From assembly GCA_948567375.1 (NCBI GenBank), contig OX419762.1, positions 2,920,001 to 2,984,000 of the forward strand: DNA of 64,000 bases, given 5' to 3'. Below the pieces are notes generated by a model that was not told the origin of the DNA, searched no databases, and saw only the letters and a program-made list of their open reading frames with translations. This document shows positions 45,780-57,041 of this stretch, in pieces. Source of the stretch: Lunularia cruciata (taxonomy: Eukaryota > Streptophyta > Marchantiopsida > Lunulariales > Lunulariaceae). Made by a program: the position numbers and the translations under genes. The first letter of the stretch is position 1, and every line of letters begins with the position of its first letter.

Positions 45780-46290
45780 CTACAGCAATGAGGTTTCACT
45801 TAGGTTTGGTCTACCCATTTGCATCTTCATTACTCACTTGTAAGTGTGGTTCTACACTAGATGCAGCAGCGGTCCATGTGACACGGTGTCCTTTTGGAGG
45901 ACAAAGGATAGCTACCCATGATGCACTTAGGGACATAATGTTTGCTATGGCACAAAATAGTGGATACTTGGCTTAGAGGGAGCGTTTGTATGTTTTGCAG
46001 ACAACATGTGTCAGAGCAGACGTATACTTGGTCCAAGATGATCAAGTGATAGTAGGGGTTGTTGTGGTTACGGACCCTACATGGGATATAGTTTTGAAGG
46101 GAGTGATTAGCCATCTCCCTAGATGGGCGTTAAGTGCAGCAATAGGTCGGAAGGTCTCTAAGTATAGGGACATGCATCAAGGTCACCTCTTTGTTCCTCT
46201 AGCCTTGGTGTTATATGGAGTAAAGGACATGACATTTGACACATTTGTCAAGGAGTGCATGAGAGCTTATCATGTTAGGCGCTAGGGAGT
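45780..46290 (+). pseudogene. LINE II C-terminal zinc motif and restriction-like endonuclease domain
   Basis: 45788-45976 reads CKCGSTLDAAAVHVTRCPFG, then RIATHDALRDI. The C-x-C...H...C arrangement is like the CCHC motif that precedes the nuclease in R2-type elements. After one stop at 45974 the same frame continues with CVRADVYLVQDDQ and VGVVVVTDPT, matching the pattern R-x-D ... D/G-V-x-V expected for a PD-(D/E)xK-like core. Family assignment is by motif pattern only. Confidence 0.65.
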
Positions 46291-46699
46291 ACCACTCTCA
46301 CTCTCATACTTTCTAGCATATTTTAGACAGTGTGTGTCCATTGCTCTATAAAGGGCAATAGCTGGTGCAATCCATAAGAAAGCAATCAGATTAAGTGATG
46401 TTTCTTTGGATGCTCCAATTGTATGTAGACCATACTACTTGTATAGCTCAGATATCTTAGGTGCGGTAGGGCAGATTTCTCATATAGACTTTATTAAAGA
46501 TAGCAATATTTTACCTTTTTTGTCTCTCCCTTGTACGGCTTGATGGGGGCTTCCCATCCTTTGTTTTTTCTACATGGTCGACTTCCTCCACTTATCACTA
46601 ATCCTAATCATATCTTATCCATAAAATCTTAATTAAGAGTTGCTTATGCATCCATTGAAAGTCCTCGTCGTTTCTTAATTAAAATTTAAACTTAGATGA

Positions 46700-48095
46700 C
46701 ATGTGAGACATTTGGCTTAAAATTTTACATTAGAAATTGTAGGCCAAATGGAAATTCCAAGCCAAAGGTCAAAAGAATGGTTCTTACTTCAAAGGTTTCT
46801 TGCCAATTGGTTTCTAAACAAAGCTTAATTTTAGGCCAAAGGTGTTTGTGCTTGCATTTAAGCTACCTCTTTCTCATTTTTTGATCTCCCTTCACATTAG
46901 ATCCTTATGGAAGGATTGTTTTCCTCCCCTTCAAATGTAGTGTAGAACCTCTACTCATTCTTAGCACTTCAAAATTGCAAGTAACTTTTTCTTAGCAAGT
47001 CATTGAATTTCTTTATCACATACTCCTATAGCATGGTTGCCAACTTCTTGAGCTTTGTGTCAAGTACACCTTTGCCTGTAGTGCATGTACTTGGGACCAA
47101 AACTCATGCAAATTTAGTCATGTTGCTTATGACTCTACTAAATCATTAGCCATCTCAATAAGGCTATTGCATGCCATCTCCATCTATGCCATGATGTGAT
47201 GCTTCTCTTCATCAAGTTGCTTTCTTACCTCCTACAACTCTATTACAACTTCCTTTCAGATTGCCTCCCAATCTTTCTTGCATTCCTCCTCTTTCTTCTC
47301 CAACTATTTGGCAAGCTTCTTGATCTTGATTTTGGCAATCTATTGCTCTTCTTGATGGTGCATATCCATTGCAACCATTGCTACCTTTGTCTATTTGACC
47401 TCTACTTTTGAAGTGTCAAGTCCCTTGTTGAACTCCTTCTGGCATTGAACCTCTTCCTTAGCTCTACTTACCTCCATAGTAACCAATTGCTACATCATCT
47501 CTTTGTACTTCTTGGTGATGTGTTCTCTTTCTTCCTCCAATTTGGAGGTTGCTTGCCTCAATTTGTTGTTGAGCTTCCCATCCTCCACATACAAAAAATG
47601 GACCTCTGTGAACTCCCATTTCTCCTTCTCACTCTCATGATTGATTGGCATTGTGGTCTTGTGTAAGTGCATGAGTACGGAGGCATAATCCATGATCTCT
47701 CAATGAATTCTCTTGTGAATTGGATGAAACCATTCCAATGTCTCTAGAATTGGACCTATAATTTGGGTGACAAGTCTTGATATAGGTGTCTTAGCAATAG
47801 AAGGAAAGCTTCTTCTACTTGATTGTGCCTCCTCTTGTCTTTTGAGTCGCACCAACATCTCTCCTTCCTCTCTAATTAGGTCAATGACCACATGAGGTTC
47901 TTCTTTCTTATCTTCTTCCATGTGGCCATACTCATCTACCTTCCTTGATTTCTTGGCTTCCAATACATCTTTTAATGGAATGATACCTTTGTCTTGAAGT
48001 ATCACTTCCCTTTTGGGCTGAAATGTGTGCTTGGCCTCAAATATGGCCATTTTTTTCTTCCCTCTCCTTCTCTCTAGAGGGTCCTCCCTTGTCAT
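46700..48095 (-). pseudogene. C2 coiled-coil protein remnant
   Basis: Minus-strand frames 47700-48095 (RRRGKKKMAIFEAKHTFQPK, VLQDKG-type, VVIDLIREEGEMLVRLKRQE) and 47490-47693 (KLNNKLRQATSKLEEEREHI) lead into a region with LAKQLEKKEEECKKDWEAI and KEVVIEL, near 47230-47330. C1 has KQKEDECKKHKATI and EEVVVELEE in the same order. Predicted to be mostly coiled coil. Function unknown. Confidence 0.6.
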
Positions 48096-48199
48096 CAGCT
48101 CTTACCTTCTCCCAAAAGGATCCCACTTCTTCAACATTTCTTACCTTTGATGAGAAACCTCTCATTCTTGGAGATCATATTTTGACCTTCCTTGGTCCT

Positions 48200-49700
48200 T
48201 TGATTGGGACAGATTGCACTATTTTCCCTTATCTTTGACCTCATCTTCCATAAAGACTACAATTCTGGTGTAGGACTCTTTATTGGTAAGAGGTTTGTCA
48301 ACTTCTTATGGTCCAAAATTGGCAATTATTGTTCCCATGACTCCATTCTCTTTGTTCATGCTCTTGCACAAGCCCTTTGGCCCATAGCCGAAACATATTG
48401 GCCCCATTGACCAGAAGTGAAAAGTACTCAAAGAAAATTTCTTAGTTGTTTATTTACATACATAGCCTATTGGACTTGAATAGCTTAATATGGAGTTTGA
48501 AAGCAATAATCCAACCAAATCCTTTTATTTGTGTACATACCATTGGTTGTTGGACCTTGACTGATCAAAGAATTCTTTTAGCCCTACCTCCATGTCTTTT
48601 CTTGGACTTCATCTTCCAGAGAGACTACAATTTTGGTGTAGGACTCTTTATTGGTTAGAGGTTTGTCAACTTCTTGTTGTCCAATATTGGCATTTCTGTC
48701 CTTGTGTGTTTCTTCTATTTCTTCCACTCCTCTAGCCACTACTGAAGGTTCTTGAGGTCTCAAAGGTTCATCACCTCCTTCATCCTCATCTTTCTAGTCA
48801 AAGGTCTCTTCCACCAATTAGGACACTTGGTACTTCTTCTTTGCCTTAAGTCTTTGGTCTTGATGATGCAAGATCATTTTGGTTCTTCTCAAAGCCCAAA
48901 GTCTTGTAACCTTCTTCCACCTTCACAAACTTACCATTTGAACTGAACTCTACATCTACCAATTTTTACTATTACTCATTCTTTTAAAATCCTTGTGGTT
49001 TCTATGTTTCTTATATAGAAGTACTGGTCTGCACAATGCTCCTTCTCCCTTGGCATCAACAGTCCCATTCCTTGATGAAAGCAATAATCTAACCAAATCC
49101 TTGTATGTTTATACATACCCATGGTTATTGGACCTCACCTGATCAAACAATGCTTTTAGCCTTACCTCCATGTCTTTTCTTGGTCTGATACCATTGTGTA
49201 TTAAGAGTCATGACATTTGGAGTTGAATTCTCATGCCCAATACTTTCCACAAATGCTCTTCAGTCAAGCAAAGAGATTGCCTTGTAAATTCACCAATTTG
49301 GGATCTATATTATTCCAAATTTTTACATCATAGCATGGTATCTTATCTCCTAATTCTAGAGTAAGAACTCCATCTTTAGGTCTCAAAGAAACTACACTCT
49401 GAAATACATTTTCCATCTTACAATCTCAAAAATTTTGAGTATGAACTTAGGAGCTTTCCTCATCTTGTGCTTCTTGGTGACCTTGAGACTATAGCAAATT
49501 CCTTCACCTTTCCCCTCATCTTTACTTACAAATTCATTCACTCAAGAACAATATGTTTCTCTTTTCTATGCTTCTATTTGTGTCCTTCCATCCTATTGAC
49601 AAGTGCTCTATTGGTTGAAGAGTTACTTGTCAAATTCTTATCAAAATGGGGAATGTTAGACTAGGCTGGTCTTTATGGTGTTGGGAAAATCATTACAAAT
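48200..49700. other. C2 interior, decayed; contains a ~390-bp-spaced partial duplication
   Basis: No frame longer than about 70 codons is convincing. Two similar segments contain actacaatt.tggtgtaggactctttattggt at about 48250-48305 and 48605-48665, and another pair contains accaaatcctt at 48515 and 49095. This indicates internal duplications in C2 or in an insertion within it. Confidence 0.5.
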
Positions 49701-50123
49701 TTTATGGTGAGAGCTCATTAGGTGCTCACCTAATGAGCTTTCTCCAAAAATGTTATGACCCACACATGTGAATGTTTTGGTACGTCTAATTGGTCTTGAT
49801 TTCTATTCTTTCTTGATTGCACCAATCACATGATATCAGGATATGTTTATATTGCTTGAGTTTTCAAGACAAAGGCCCCTTACCATGAGATTTCAGGTCC
49901 AAGGTGGCTATGGTCAAGGATAATTTTCAGGCCAAAGGTCTTCATCCTCAAAATTTCTCCTTCTTTGCTTCCTTCCTTCATGTTAGCAAGATAACTCTTC
50001 TTGCCTAAGATTATTGGCATAATCCCTTTATCTAGACTAACTAATCCCTTTAACTCCTAATATTTTTAGGAAGGCTATAAGAAAAGAAAATGGTGTGATT
50101 TTCTGAAAATATGAGGCATTACA

Positions 50124-50482
50124 TCTCCTTGCTCTTGTCTTTGATTATCACAATCTCTCTTTCCCAACAATTGTGTAAGGTGTTCAATCTATTGTTTGTA
50201 GCAATGATAACTTTAGGCATTGTTGCCATAACTACTACTCTACTAGATTACCTACTTTCAACTATCTATCTTAACACATAGAGACAACATGTGCACCACT
50301 CTCATAGGTTATAATCAAAAGGATCAATAGTTCATTAAACAAGGTGCTCGTGTTCAAAAAAAATTTCTCAAAGCATGAAATGATGTTTTGGTAGTATATG
50401 GACAGAGAAATCCTAATGGTTTGGGAGAAAAATATTTGGTAGTCCATAGATTCCATCCATCCCATTCTTACTCTAATACCAA
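50124..50482 (-). mobile_element. G4: 5' untranslated region and gag start of a G element
   Basis: Read on the minus strand from the LTR, this matches the start of G5 (62645-62975). It shows PBS tggtattagag, then gggatggatggaat.tatgg, accattagga and, at the far end, the caattgttgg block. C2 interrupts at 50123. The match shows that G4 was a full element, not a solo LTR. It might pair with the G3 LTR at 21296-25980 as one very interrupted element, but no shared TSD supports that. Confidence 0.75.
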
Positions 50483-50884
50483 TCTAAAAGACCAATGAGA
50501 GAAATAGGAGAATGGAAGATAGAAATCACATTGCAAATACTCAAGTGAGGGAAACTCCTAATGCCTAGCATGAGCTTGGGCTTTGGTATTTATAGTGAAG
50601 CAATACAAGGCTCTTAAAAAGCTTCCAAGTAAGCTTTCTTCAAAAAGCCACCTACTTGGCATACAAGTTAAACTAGCCTTTAACTTGATGTGCAAGTTTC
50701 CCAATCCTTGAAAGTTACCTAAATTTGTTGCATCAAGAAGCTTCTTAAGTACTTCTAGAAAATTCTACCAAAAAACTTCCTAGTTGCTTCTAGAACATTC
50801 TTAAGATTCCTAGCTCTATTTGGCTTATATTACTAACTCATTGGCCTCTACTAACTTGTTTGCTAATTTCATATTATTATAACA
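50483..50884 (-). repeat. G4 5' LTR
   Basis: About 402 bp, with the same plan as the other G LTRs: taaaagacc.a.gagagaaatagg at its inner end, a tatttata box, gaagctt blocks, and a decayed outer end (tattataaca). It is more diverged than G2 or G5. Confidence 0.75.
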
Positions 50885-51322
50885 ACCAAATGCCACCAAC
50901 AATAAAACACCACACACTAATGTAACTCTAATCATGATAACTACACTAGAGGAAAAGGAGACTTGTAATCTACCATCACAAATATAATCTCACGGTCTAC
51001 AAGTCGTCACTTCTTGCTTCACCAAAGAGAAACACAAGTAGTCTAACTAGTCATCACTCTAGTCTCACTACCAAGCACACACCAAAATACCAATGCTCTA
51101 AATATTAGGGCACCACACACACACATGGCGCACAAACAAGAAGTAGGAATGGAGGGAGCCCAATCACAAAATTTTTGAACAAAAACCCTCTATCTCACAA
51201 ATCTTGACTTTGCCACCATTTGGCATTTGATATAATAAGAGAGTCTATCTACTCCTACACTACCAAGATCAGCAAGAATGGGATAAATTGTCCTTTCCTA
51301 ACCAAAGATACATAGTTGGTAC
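50885..51322. other. Unassigned spacer between G4 and H2
   Basis: AC-rich on the plus strand, with a short CA-repeat run (cacacacacac near 51115). No coding frame or match to other parts of the window was found. Confidence 0.5.
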
Positions 51323-52014
51323 TGTGAGCCGGCCTGTCTCTCACTCAGGATGAACCTCTGATGGCTATTATAGTAGCGTACCATGGACTAAGAAGGCAAG
51401 GAACCCCAACTCCATCATACTCCTCCAAGGCTAACACTCCAAGACTCAAGACATTGCTCACTAGAGAACTCAATGAGAGAGAGATAGTTGCAAATGAAAG
51501 GATGATGAGTACCTCCTCACCCCTTGTTTATATACTTGTGAAATAGTTACGTACCAAAGTTACTAACTACCATAGTACCTCAAGTTACTAGACTAAAAGT
51601 CAAGCAAAGTCAAAAAGTAGAAAGGGATATCCATTCACATGGGCATATTTCCCTAAGCATGTGGTCTTATCTTGACCCAACCACTAAGTCAAGGATTCCT
51701 TCACATGAGCTATCCTTGGACTAAAGAAGAATCCAAAACAAAACAACTTGTGGGCCCAAGAATTCTCAACTCTTTCCTCAAAGCTAAACACCTAGGAATA
51801 ATACCAAGTCAACAGACTAAAATCCAAAATAGTGGTGCTCATCTTTTCTACTTCCTCTAAAGTAAGGTCCCCTCTATCTTAGCTATGACTAAATTAAGCT
51901 AACCATGACTAATATAGAACTATCCTTTATCTTTATATAAATAATATCTCTTAAGTACTTGTAATACCAAGCTAAATATCACAATACCACACACATGCAC
52001 AAATGGGTGTTACA
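51323..52014 (-). repeat. H2 3' LTR and polypurine tract
   Basis: tgtgagccgg...gggtgttaca on the plus strand. TATATAAA on the minus strand at 51527-51534. On its right, the minus strand reads CCGGGGGTAAA just before the LTR, a good polypurine tract. Confidence 0.92.
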
Positions 52015-52106
52015 TTTACCCCCGGACTAAGTTTTCACTTTGTCTTCAAAGTGAAGGTCTCTCTACCTTCTATGGTACATCTTTAACTTATCATGGTTAA
52101 TCCTAT

Positions 52107-54022
52107 TGTGGTACCTACATTTTTCATTTTGGATGAGTTTTGAAGAAGAAGTGCCTTGCTGAAACCAAATTGAAACCAAATGGAGAAGAAATGAGTGCAA
52201 ACTTGTATTTTGATCAGACCCGAGGGAGTCTACATTGTGTGAGAGGAAGAAGGACTCGGATTGGATCAATCCCGAAGAAGGTAACTTCGTGTCAGAGGAG
52301 GGAAAAACTCGGATCAGGCGCCGAAAGAGGATTTCTTCGCATCGGAATGAAGGTTACAGGTCAGGAATACTGCGGGGGCCATTTCTCAATGAGGAAAAGT
52401 TTAAATCAATTGTGATGTATCTCGTTGGAAGCGTCTCGTCTAGGGCTTTCCGCTGCCACCAAAATCTCAAAGTTTGGAGGTCTGTAGAAGAAGTAACAAG
52501 CATTTGAAGTTTCTGGAGTAAATGTACTTTGGGTCAAAGTGTCTTCGGGTCAATGTGGCTTCGGACTTCGTACTTCGGACTTCGGGTTTACATGACTTTG
52601 GGTCTAAAGACTTTGCCTCAAGACTAAGATGACCGACTAAATCCAAGGAAGTCGGACCTCGGAGTGCAGTGAAGGTGACTTCGGGAATCTTGCAAGAAGC
52701 ATCAGAGGAAGTTAGAGTAGGGAAAGAAGATAGTTATGATACCCATGACTTCAATTTCAATTCTGATTGAAGATGGAACATGAATTGAACGAGAAGTAGC
52801 AGTAGTGAATAAACCCGAAGTGCAGGATCAGACAGTAAGTGTCTTCGGGTGAGTTACTTGAGTGATTAGGGGAAAGTGGGTTACAAATTGAAGGTGTAGA
52901 TAGTGTATTCATGCTTTTAATTATAATTTTTGACAATGACATAATAGAATTAGCAAATGAATTGATAATAGAAAAACCCAAAGTAGAAGAAATAAGAGTG
53001 CAAGTGTCTTCGGATTTGACATTTGACACCTTAGAGAAGAGTGGGTCGGGAGATAGAGATTTAGAAGGCTTAATTATGATAGGAATTGCAAATCAGGAAG
53101 GAAAAGTGTTAGAATTAGTGGAGGAATTGGAAGTTGTGAAACCCGAGGACAAAATATTAGGAAATAAAGTTACTTTGGGTTTGGGTTTGAATAAAGAAGA
53201 AGAAGTAGACATCGGATTGGAGTAGTAACAGTTTTGAGATTTGAATAGACAGATATGAAGGGTTGCATTGTCATTTCAGATCTGCAGGTTTGTAGAGTCA
53301 TCAGGAAGAGGTGTATTAGGAAGATAATTGTCGATTGCTTCACTATTTAAGAGTGGCATTTGCAGTATCATGTTGTTCAGTGCTCATAATTTCTGAGAAT
53401 AGATAAAGTGAAGTGATGTGAAGCAGTGCTCGTCGCTTGAGCTTGATTCCGAGTATCAACGTTGTACTTGTGTTTGTGAGTGTGTGAAGAAATTTGAAGT
53501 GCAAGTCAGTGTGCTTGTTGGATGTTGGATTCCATAGCCTTGATCTTCATTTTGTGTGTTTGATCTTGAGTGAAGTGCAATCGGAGCAATGCCTTGATAG
53601 ATTTGAGAGGAATTGTAGTGCTGGTAGTATTCTGCATTTGTGAGTGCAATGCGAAGTTGATGTGAAGCAATTTCGATCAAGGAAGTTGTGCCTTCAGTGG
53701 AGGGGTGGAACACAATTCTGAGGCAAAGTCATTTTGCAGTGAAGTGCCGTTTTTGGGAGAGCCTGAATCATCACAATCAAGATTGTTTGGAAAGATTTGA
53801 TGAAGTTGTGATTATGGAGTGTTAATTTGTGACAAGACTGCAAATCAGTGCTTATTACTCTCTTTTGGGTGTGGTTTCTACCTAAGAGATTAAAGACGCA
53901 ACCAAGAAGAATTACATTGTTACTGTTTGACTTTGTATTTGGACATTTCTGACTTATATCTCTACGGGAACGAACTTTACTTACCCAATCACCGCAAAAG
54001 TGATATTTGCCGGGTTGTCACA
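52107..54022 (+). mobile_element. B4: 1.9-kb internally deleted family B unit
   Basis: From tgtggtaccta (52107) to gggttgtcaca (54022), with perfect 5-bp TSD cctat at 52102-52106 and 54023-54027. It interrupts the extreme C-terminus of the H2 integrase: the minus-strand reading ...GGKHFDR before it and VNHDKLKMYHRR after it join in frame across one TSD copy. Relative to B2 about 1.85 kb is missing, covering the N-terminal and coiled-coil coding. The C-terminal motif (52911-53225) and TATTTAA box (53344-53350) are kept. Base composition is richer in G and CpG than other B copies, so it looks the youngest. Confidence 0.92.
52911..53225 (+). pseudogene. B4 acidic C-terminal coding segment
   Basis: 104 codons are open. 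It reads IIELANELIIEKPKVEEIRV, VQVSSDLTFDTLEKSG, LELVEELEVVKPEDKILG and ends GLNKEEEVDIGLE. Each block has a counterpart in B1 (6033-6368) and B2 (12600-12974). It is the least damaged version of this segment. The 5' coding part is deleted, so it cannot encode the full protein. Function unknown. Confidence 0.65.
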
Positions 54023-54027
54023 CCTAT

Positions 54028-55300
54028 CAAAGTGTTTTCCTCCCAACTCCTTGAGATCATAGGTGTAATTGCCCCACACCTTCTCCATTATGAAAGATCC
54101 AAAGTACTTAGGCAAAACTTTGTTTGCACTCTCTTGAATCGAATGGAATCAAACAACATTACCCAATCACCTTCTTTGAAAGTCTCCACCTTCTTCTTGC
54201 CTTGCCTCTTGTCATAGCTCTCCTTTTGTTTCCTTTGGGCTTGCTCCACTCGAACCATAGCAACTGCTCTTGCCTCTTCCAACTCCATGAGTTGATCCTT
54301 CCTTGACTTCTCTTCATCACCTCCTTGTGCTTTCTTCAATCTCCTATGAATGCTTTGGAAGGTAGGAAGATCAAAGTGAATAGGTAGGGTAGACTTAATA
54401 CCATATACTAATTGAAATGGAGAATATCCGGTGGAGGTCTTCATGGTTGTCCTATACTCCCACAAAACTGCATGAATCCTCTTGTCCCAATGATGTTTAG
54501 CCCCCTCTATTTCTGCATCTTTGGCCAATATCATGCACAAGGTCTGATTGGTTCTCTCTGCCAAGCCAAATTCCAATAAAATTGAAATTTGGCTTATAGG
54601 ATGTAGTTACTCTATGTGTGATAGAGAAATGTTGTAGCATGGCTGTAGTAATGCTTCTTGTAAACTCTCCTCCTCTATCAGAAACCAACTCCAAAGGGCA
54701 TCCAAACCTAGTGATAATACGTTCATAAAGAAATCTACCCACTTCATCTTCATTCTTGTCCCTCAATGGTCTAGCCTCAACCCACTTGGTAAGGTAATCA
54801 GTAACTACCACAATGTACCAATTGTTCCTTGGGGTTCTATTGAGAGGACCTACAAAATCAATTCCCCACTTCTCAAAAGGTCCTAGTAATGGAATTGATG
54901 TAAGTGGTGGAGTGGATGTAGACTTTCTAGCAAAAGCTTGACAAACATGACAAGTTTTGCAATAATCAAGACAATCCTTGAAAATCCCTCTCCAATGGTA
55001 ACCTGCATCTAGAATCTTGAAAGCAGTCACCTTTCCTGCAAAGTGTCCTCCACATACTAAACCTTCATGAAACTCCTTTATGAGTAGGATAGACTGTTCC
55101 TTACCCACTGCTCTTTGAAGTAGACCATCTGCTCCTTGGTGAAAAACAATATCCTCCACCATTGTGTAAGGTCTAGATCTTGCTGCAAGGGCCTTCCTCT
55201 CCCTAGCATGCATCCCTTCTAGATAGTTACCTCTTGTCACAAAATCCCAAATCTTCTTGTACTCCACTGGAACCTCCTAAGTGATTGAGATTGTCATGAG
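54028..55300 (-). pseudogene. H2 integrase
   Basis: 54497-55267 encodes the HHCC zinc-binding region (EFHEGLVCGGH, then CKTCHVCQAFARK), the first catalytic Asp in WGIDFVGPLNRT and the second in LVSDRGGEFT. A frameshift near 54570 separates it from 54088-54576 (AERTNQTLCMILAKDAEIEG), which carries the catalytic Glu helix and the C-terminal part (EGDWVMLFD). The tail (KVWGNYTYDLKELGGK) leads to the B4 insertion. A stop near 55280 lies between RNase H and the zinc region. No chromodomain is seen. Confidence 0.9.
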
Positions 55301-55315
55301 CTCCTCATCCGAGAA

Positions 55316-55738
55316 TGTAAAAGACCGAAACCGAGGAGAGAAATAGGAGAATGGAAACTCACATTGGGACACTTGAATGAGGGAAAACTCCAAATGCCTA
55401 GCATGAGCTTCGACTTTGGTATTTATAGGTAGCATACAAGACTCTTGAAGCTTTTCAAGAAGCTTCCTTGAGCCGCTTTCTTGGAGTGCAAGCCAAGTTA
55501 ACTAGGAAGCTTCTCAAGAAGCTTCCTTCTAGAAGCCGCCTACTTGGCGTGCAAGCTAAGCTAGTTAGAAGGTTCTAGAAGCTTCCTTCTAGAAGCTACC
55601 TGCTTAGGGTGCAAGTTAACTAGTTGGGAAGCTTCCCAAGAAGCTTCTTAGATGCTTCTAGAATATTCTAGGCTATTTTGTCTTATTCTCTACTTCGTAA
55701 GCCCGACTAACTTCATCTCTAAACTCCATATTGTTACA
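55316..55738 (-). repeat. G2: solo LTR of family G inside H2 pol
   Basis: 423 bp, tgtaaaagaccg...attgttaca on the plus strand, flanked by gagaa (55311-55315) and gggaa (55739-55743), a TSD with one transition. It splits H2 exactly between RNase H and integrase; the RNase H frame runs on into the LTR for 16 codons before a stop. It carries several heat-shock-element-like blocks and a TATA-like tatttata box. Confidence 0.93.
55568..55585. promoter_or_regulatory. Perfect four-unit heat shock element in G2
   Basis: GAAGGTTCTAGAAGCTTC has four alternating GAA/TTC units at exact 5-bp spacing, the consensus bound by heat shock factor trimers. Further GAAGCTTC pairs lie on both sides (about 55450-55650). 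Activity is inferred only. Confidence 0.6.
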
Positions 55739-56997
55739 GGGAAGGAATCATCCATTGGCTCATCTCCATCATGATCATAGGCTCTAGATAACAAATCAGC
55801 ATTTGCATGTTTCTTTCCTAGCCTATCCTCAATGGTGTAATCATACTCAAACAAGAGTATCATCCACCTTGCTAGTCTCCCTTCAACATTGAGCTTGTGG
55901 AAGATGTACTTCAAAGCCTTGTGATCGGTGACAATGGTGGCTTTCTCTCCAATCAAGTAGTGTCTAAACTTCTTGAGACCAAAGATCACAGCCAACCCTT
56001 CTCTCTCCGTGACAAAGTAGTTCTTCTCTGTTGAAACCATCTGCCTACTAGCATAAGCTATTGGATGATCATGCACATCTTGATCTAATTGACTAAGAGT
56101 GCATCCTATAGCTAAATTAGAAGCATCAATGTAGAGGATGAAAGGCTTACTCCAATCAAGTTTAGCAAGAATTGGAGCTACAACAAGGGATTGCTTGAGC
56201 TCCTCAAAAGCTTTGAGAGCCTCCTTGTCTTCCAAAATCACCATGTAATCTACACCCTTCTTCATGTAGATGGTCAATGCATAAGCCTTGTTGGAAAATG
56301 AGAAGATGAACCTCCTATAGTACCCAACCATCCCCAAGAATTGGCGTAACTTTGTCAAGCTTGAAGGGAATGGAAGGTCTGAGATTTTCCTCACCTTCTC
56401 AGAATCAACTGCTATTCCATTTTTGGAGATGATGTGCCCCAAAAGTAGACATTCTTCACATCCAAAAATGCACTTCTCTGGGTTGAGTGATTCATTTGCC
56501 TCATCCAAGCATTGCAAGACTTTGATTAGGCGCTCAAAGTGCTCCTCCTTGCTCCCATAGACACAAAAGTCATCAATGAAGTCTCTCACAAATTTCCCAA
56601 TGAAAGGTTCAAATACCTGATTCATGAACCGTTGGAATGTGGCTGGAGCATTGCAAAGCCCAAAAGGCATGACCTTGAAAGCGTAAGTTCCCTAAGGTGT
56701 GGTGAACGTGGTGAGTTGTTGATGCTCTGGTGCAATCTTGATTTGGTTGTATTCATTATAACCATCTCCAAAACTGTACCTCTCATGACCTGCAACCTCC
56801 TCCAAGATCCTATCAATGAATGGCAATGGGTAGTAGTCCTTCTTGGTAACAACATTGAGCTTCTTGTAATCCACACATACCCAAAGCTTGCCATTCTTTT
56901 TCTTCACAATGACAATTGGAGACACCCATTCTGAATTCTCCACCTCAAAGATAAATCCAACCTCCTTGAGCTTATCAATCTCCTCCTTCACAACCAA
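55739..56997 (-). pseudogene. H2 reverse transcriptase and RNase H
   Basis: RT starts with VVKEEIDKLKEVGFIFEVEN (56997) and continues through VCVDYKKLNVVTKKDYYPLP to TTFTTP, where TGG(Trp) has become TAG. The frame continues as MPFGLCNAPATFQRFMNQVF (56670) with the catalytic block FIDDFCVYG. RNase H shows LYIDASN, TEREGLAV, VTDHKALKYI and NADLLSRA, the expected D-E-D-D set. Apart from the stop this half of pol is nearly intact. It ends at G2. Confidence 0.93.
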
Positions 56998-57041
56998 AGA
57001 TATTGGTGGGCTAATTCAACATTGCTTTTGGCGGATTGGTC

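Larger units (their letters stand above)
42896..46588 (+). mobile_element. LINE copy II: non-LTR retrotransposon with restriction-like endonuclease domain
   Basis: A 3.7-kb insertion in C2 bounded by an exact 15-bp direct repeat, cacttatcactaatc, at 42881-42895 and 46589-46603; the C2 sequence rejoins across it. It encodes an RT (about 44330-45340) and a C-terminal Cys/His plus nuclease-like domain (about 45780-46290). No LTRs are present. In the RLE class of non-LTR elements, such as the R2 and CRE groups, the nuclease lies C-terminal to RT, as here. The N-terminal part (43000-44300) is badly decayed. Confidence 0.8.
42346..50123 (-). mobile_element. C2: diverged family C unit, split by LINE II
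   Basis: Right end ...atgaggcattaca at 50123 is the reverse complement of the C1 start. Blocks at 46600-50123, and at about 42480-42880 beyond LINE II, match C1 in the reverse order, for example the gattagtgataagtgg block and a TATA-like run (catatatatag, 42804-42814; C1 has ctatatg). The right flank is inside G4 interior sequence. The left limit is uncertain because B3 abuts it. A 29-bp tandem duplication (ggtacctttgttgaaaatcc) lies at about 42554-42612. Confidence 0.65.

Noticed and set aside
21296-50884. G3 and G4 as the two LTRs of one 29.6-kb element
   Set aside because: Orientation, PPT (at G3) and PBS (at G4) fit, but the outer flanks (catgt on the left) do not match on the right; kept only as a possibility.
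54497-55267. Intact host-like integrase gene
   Set aside because: It belongs to H2: colinear with its RNase H and 3' LTR, frameshifted at about 54570 and separated from RNase H by G2.
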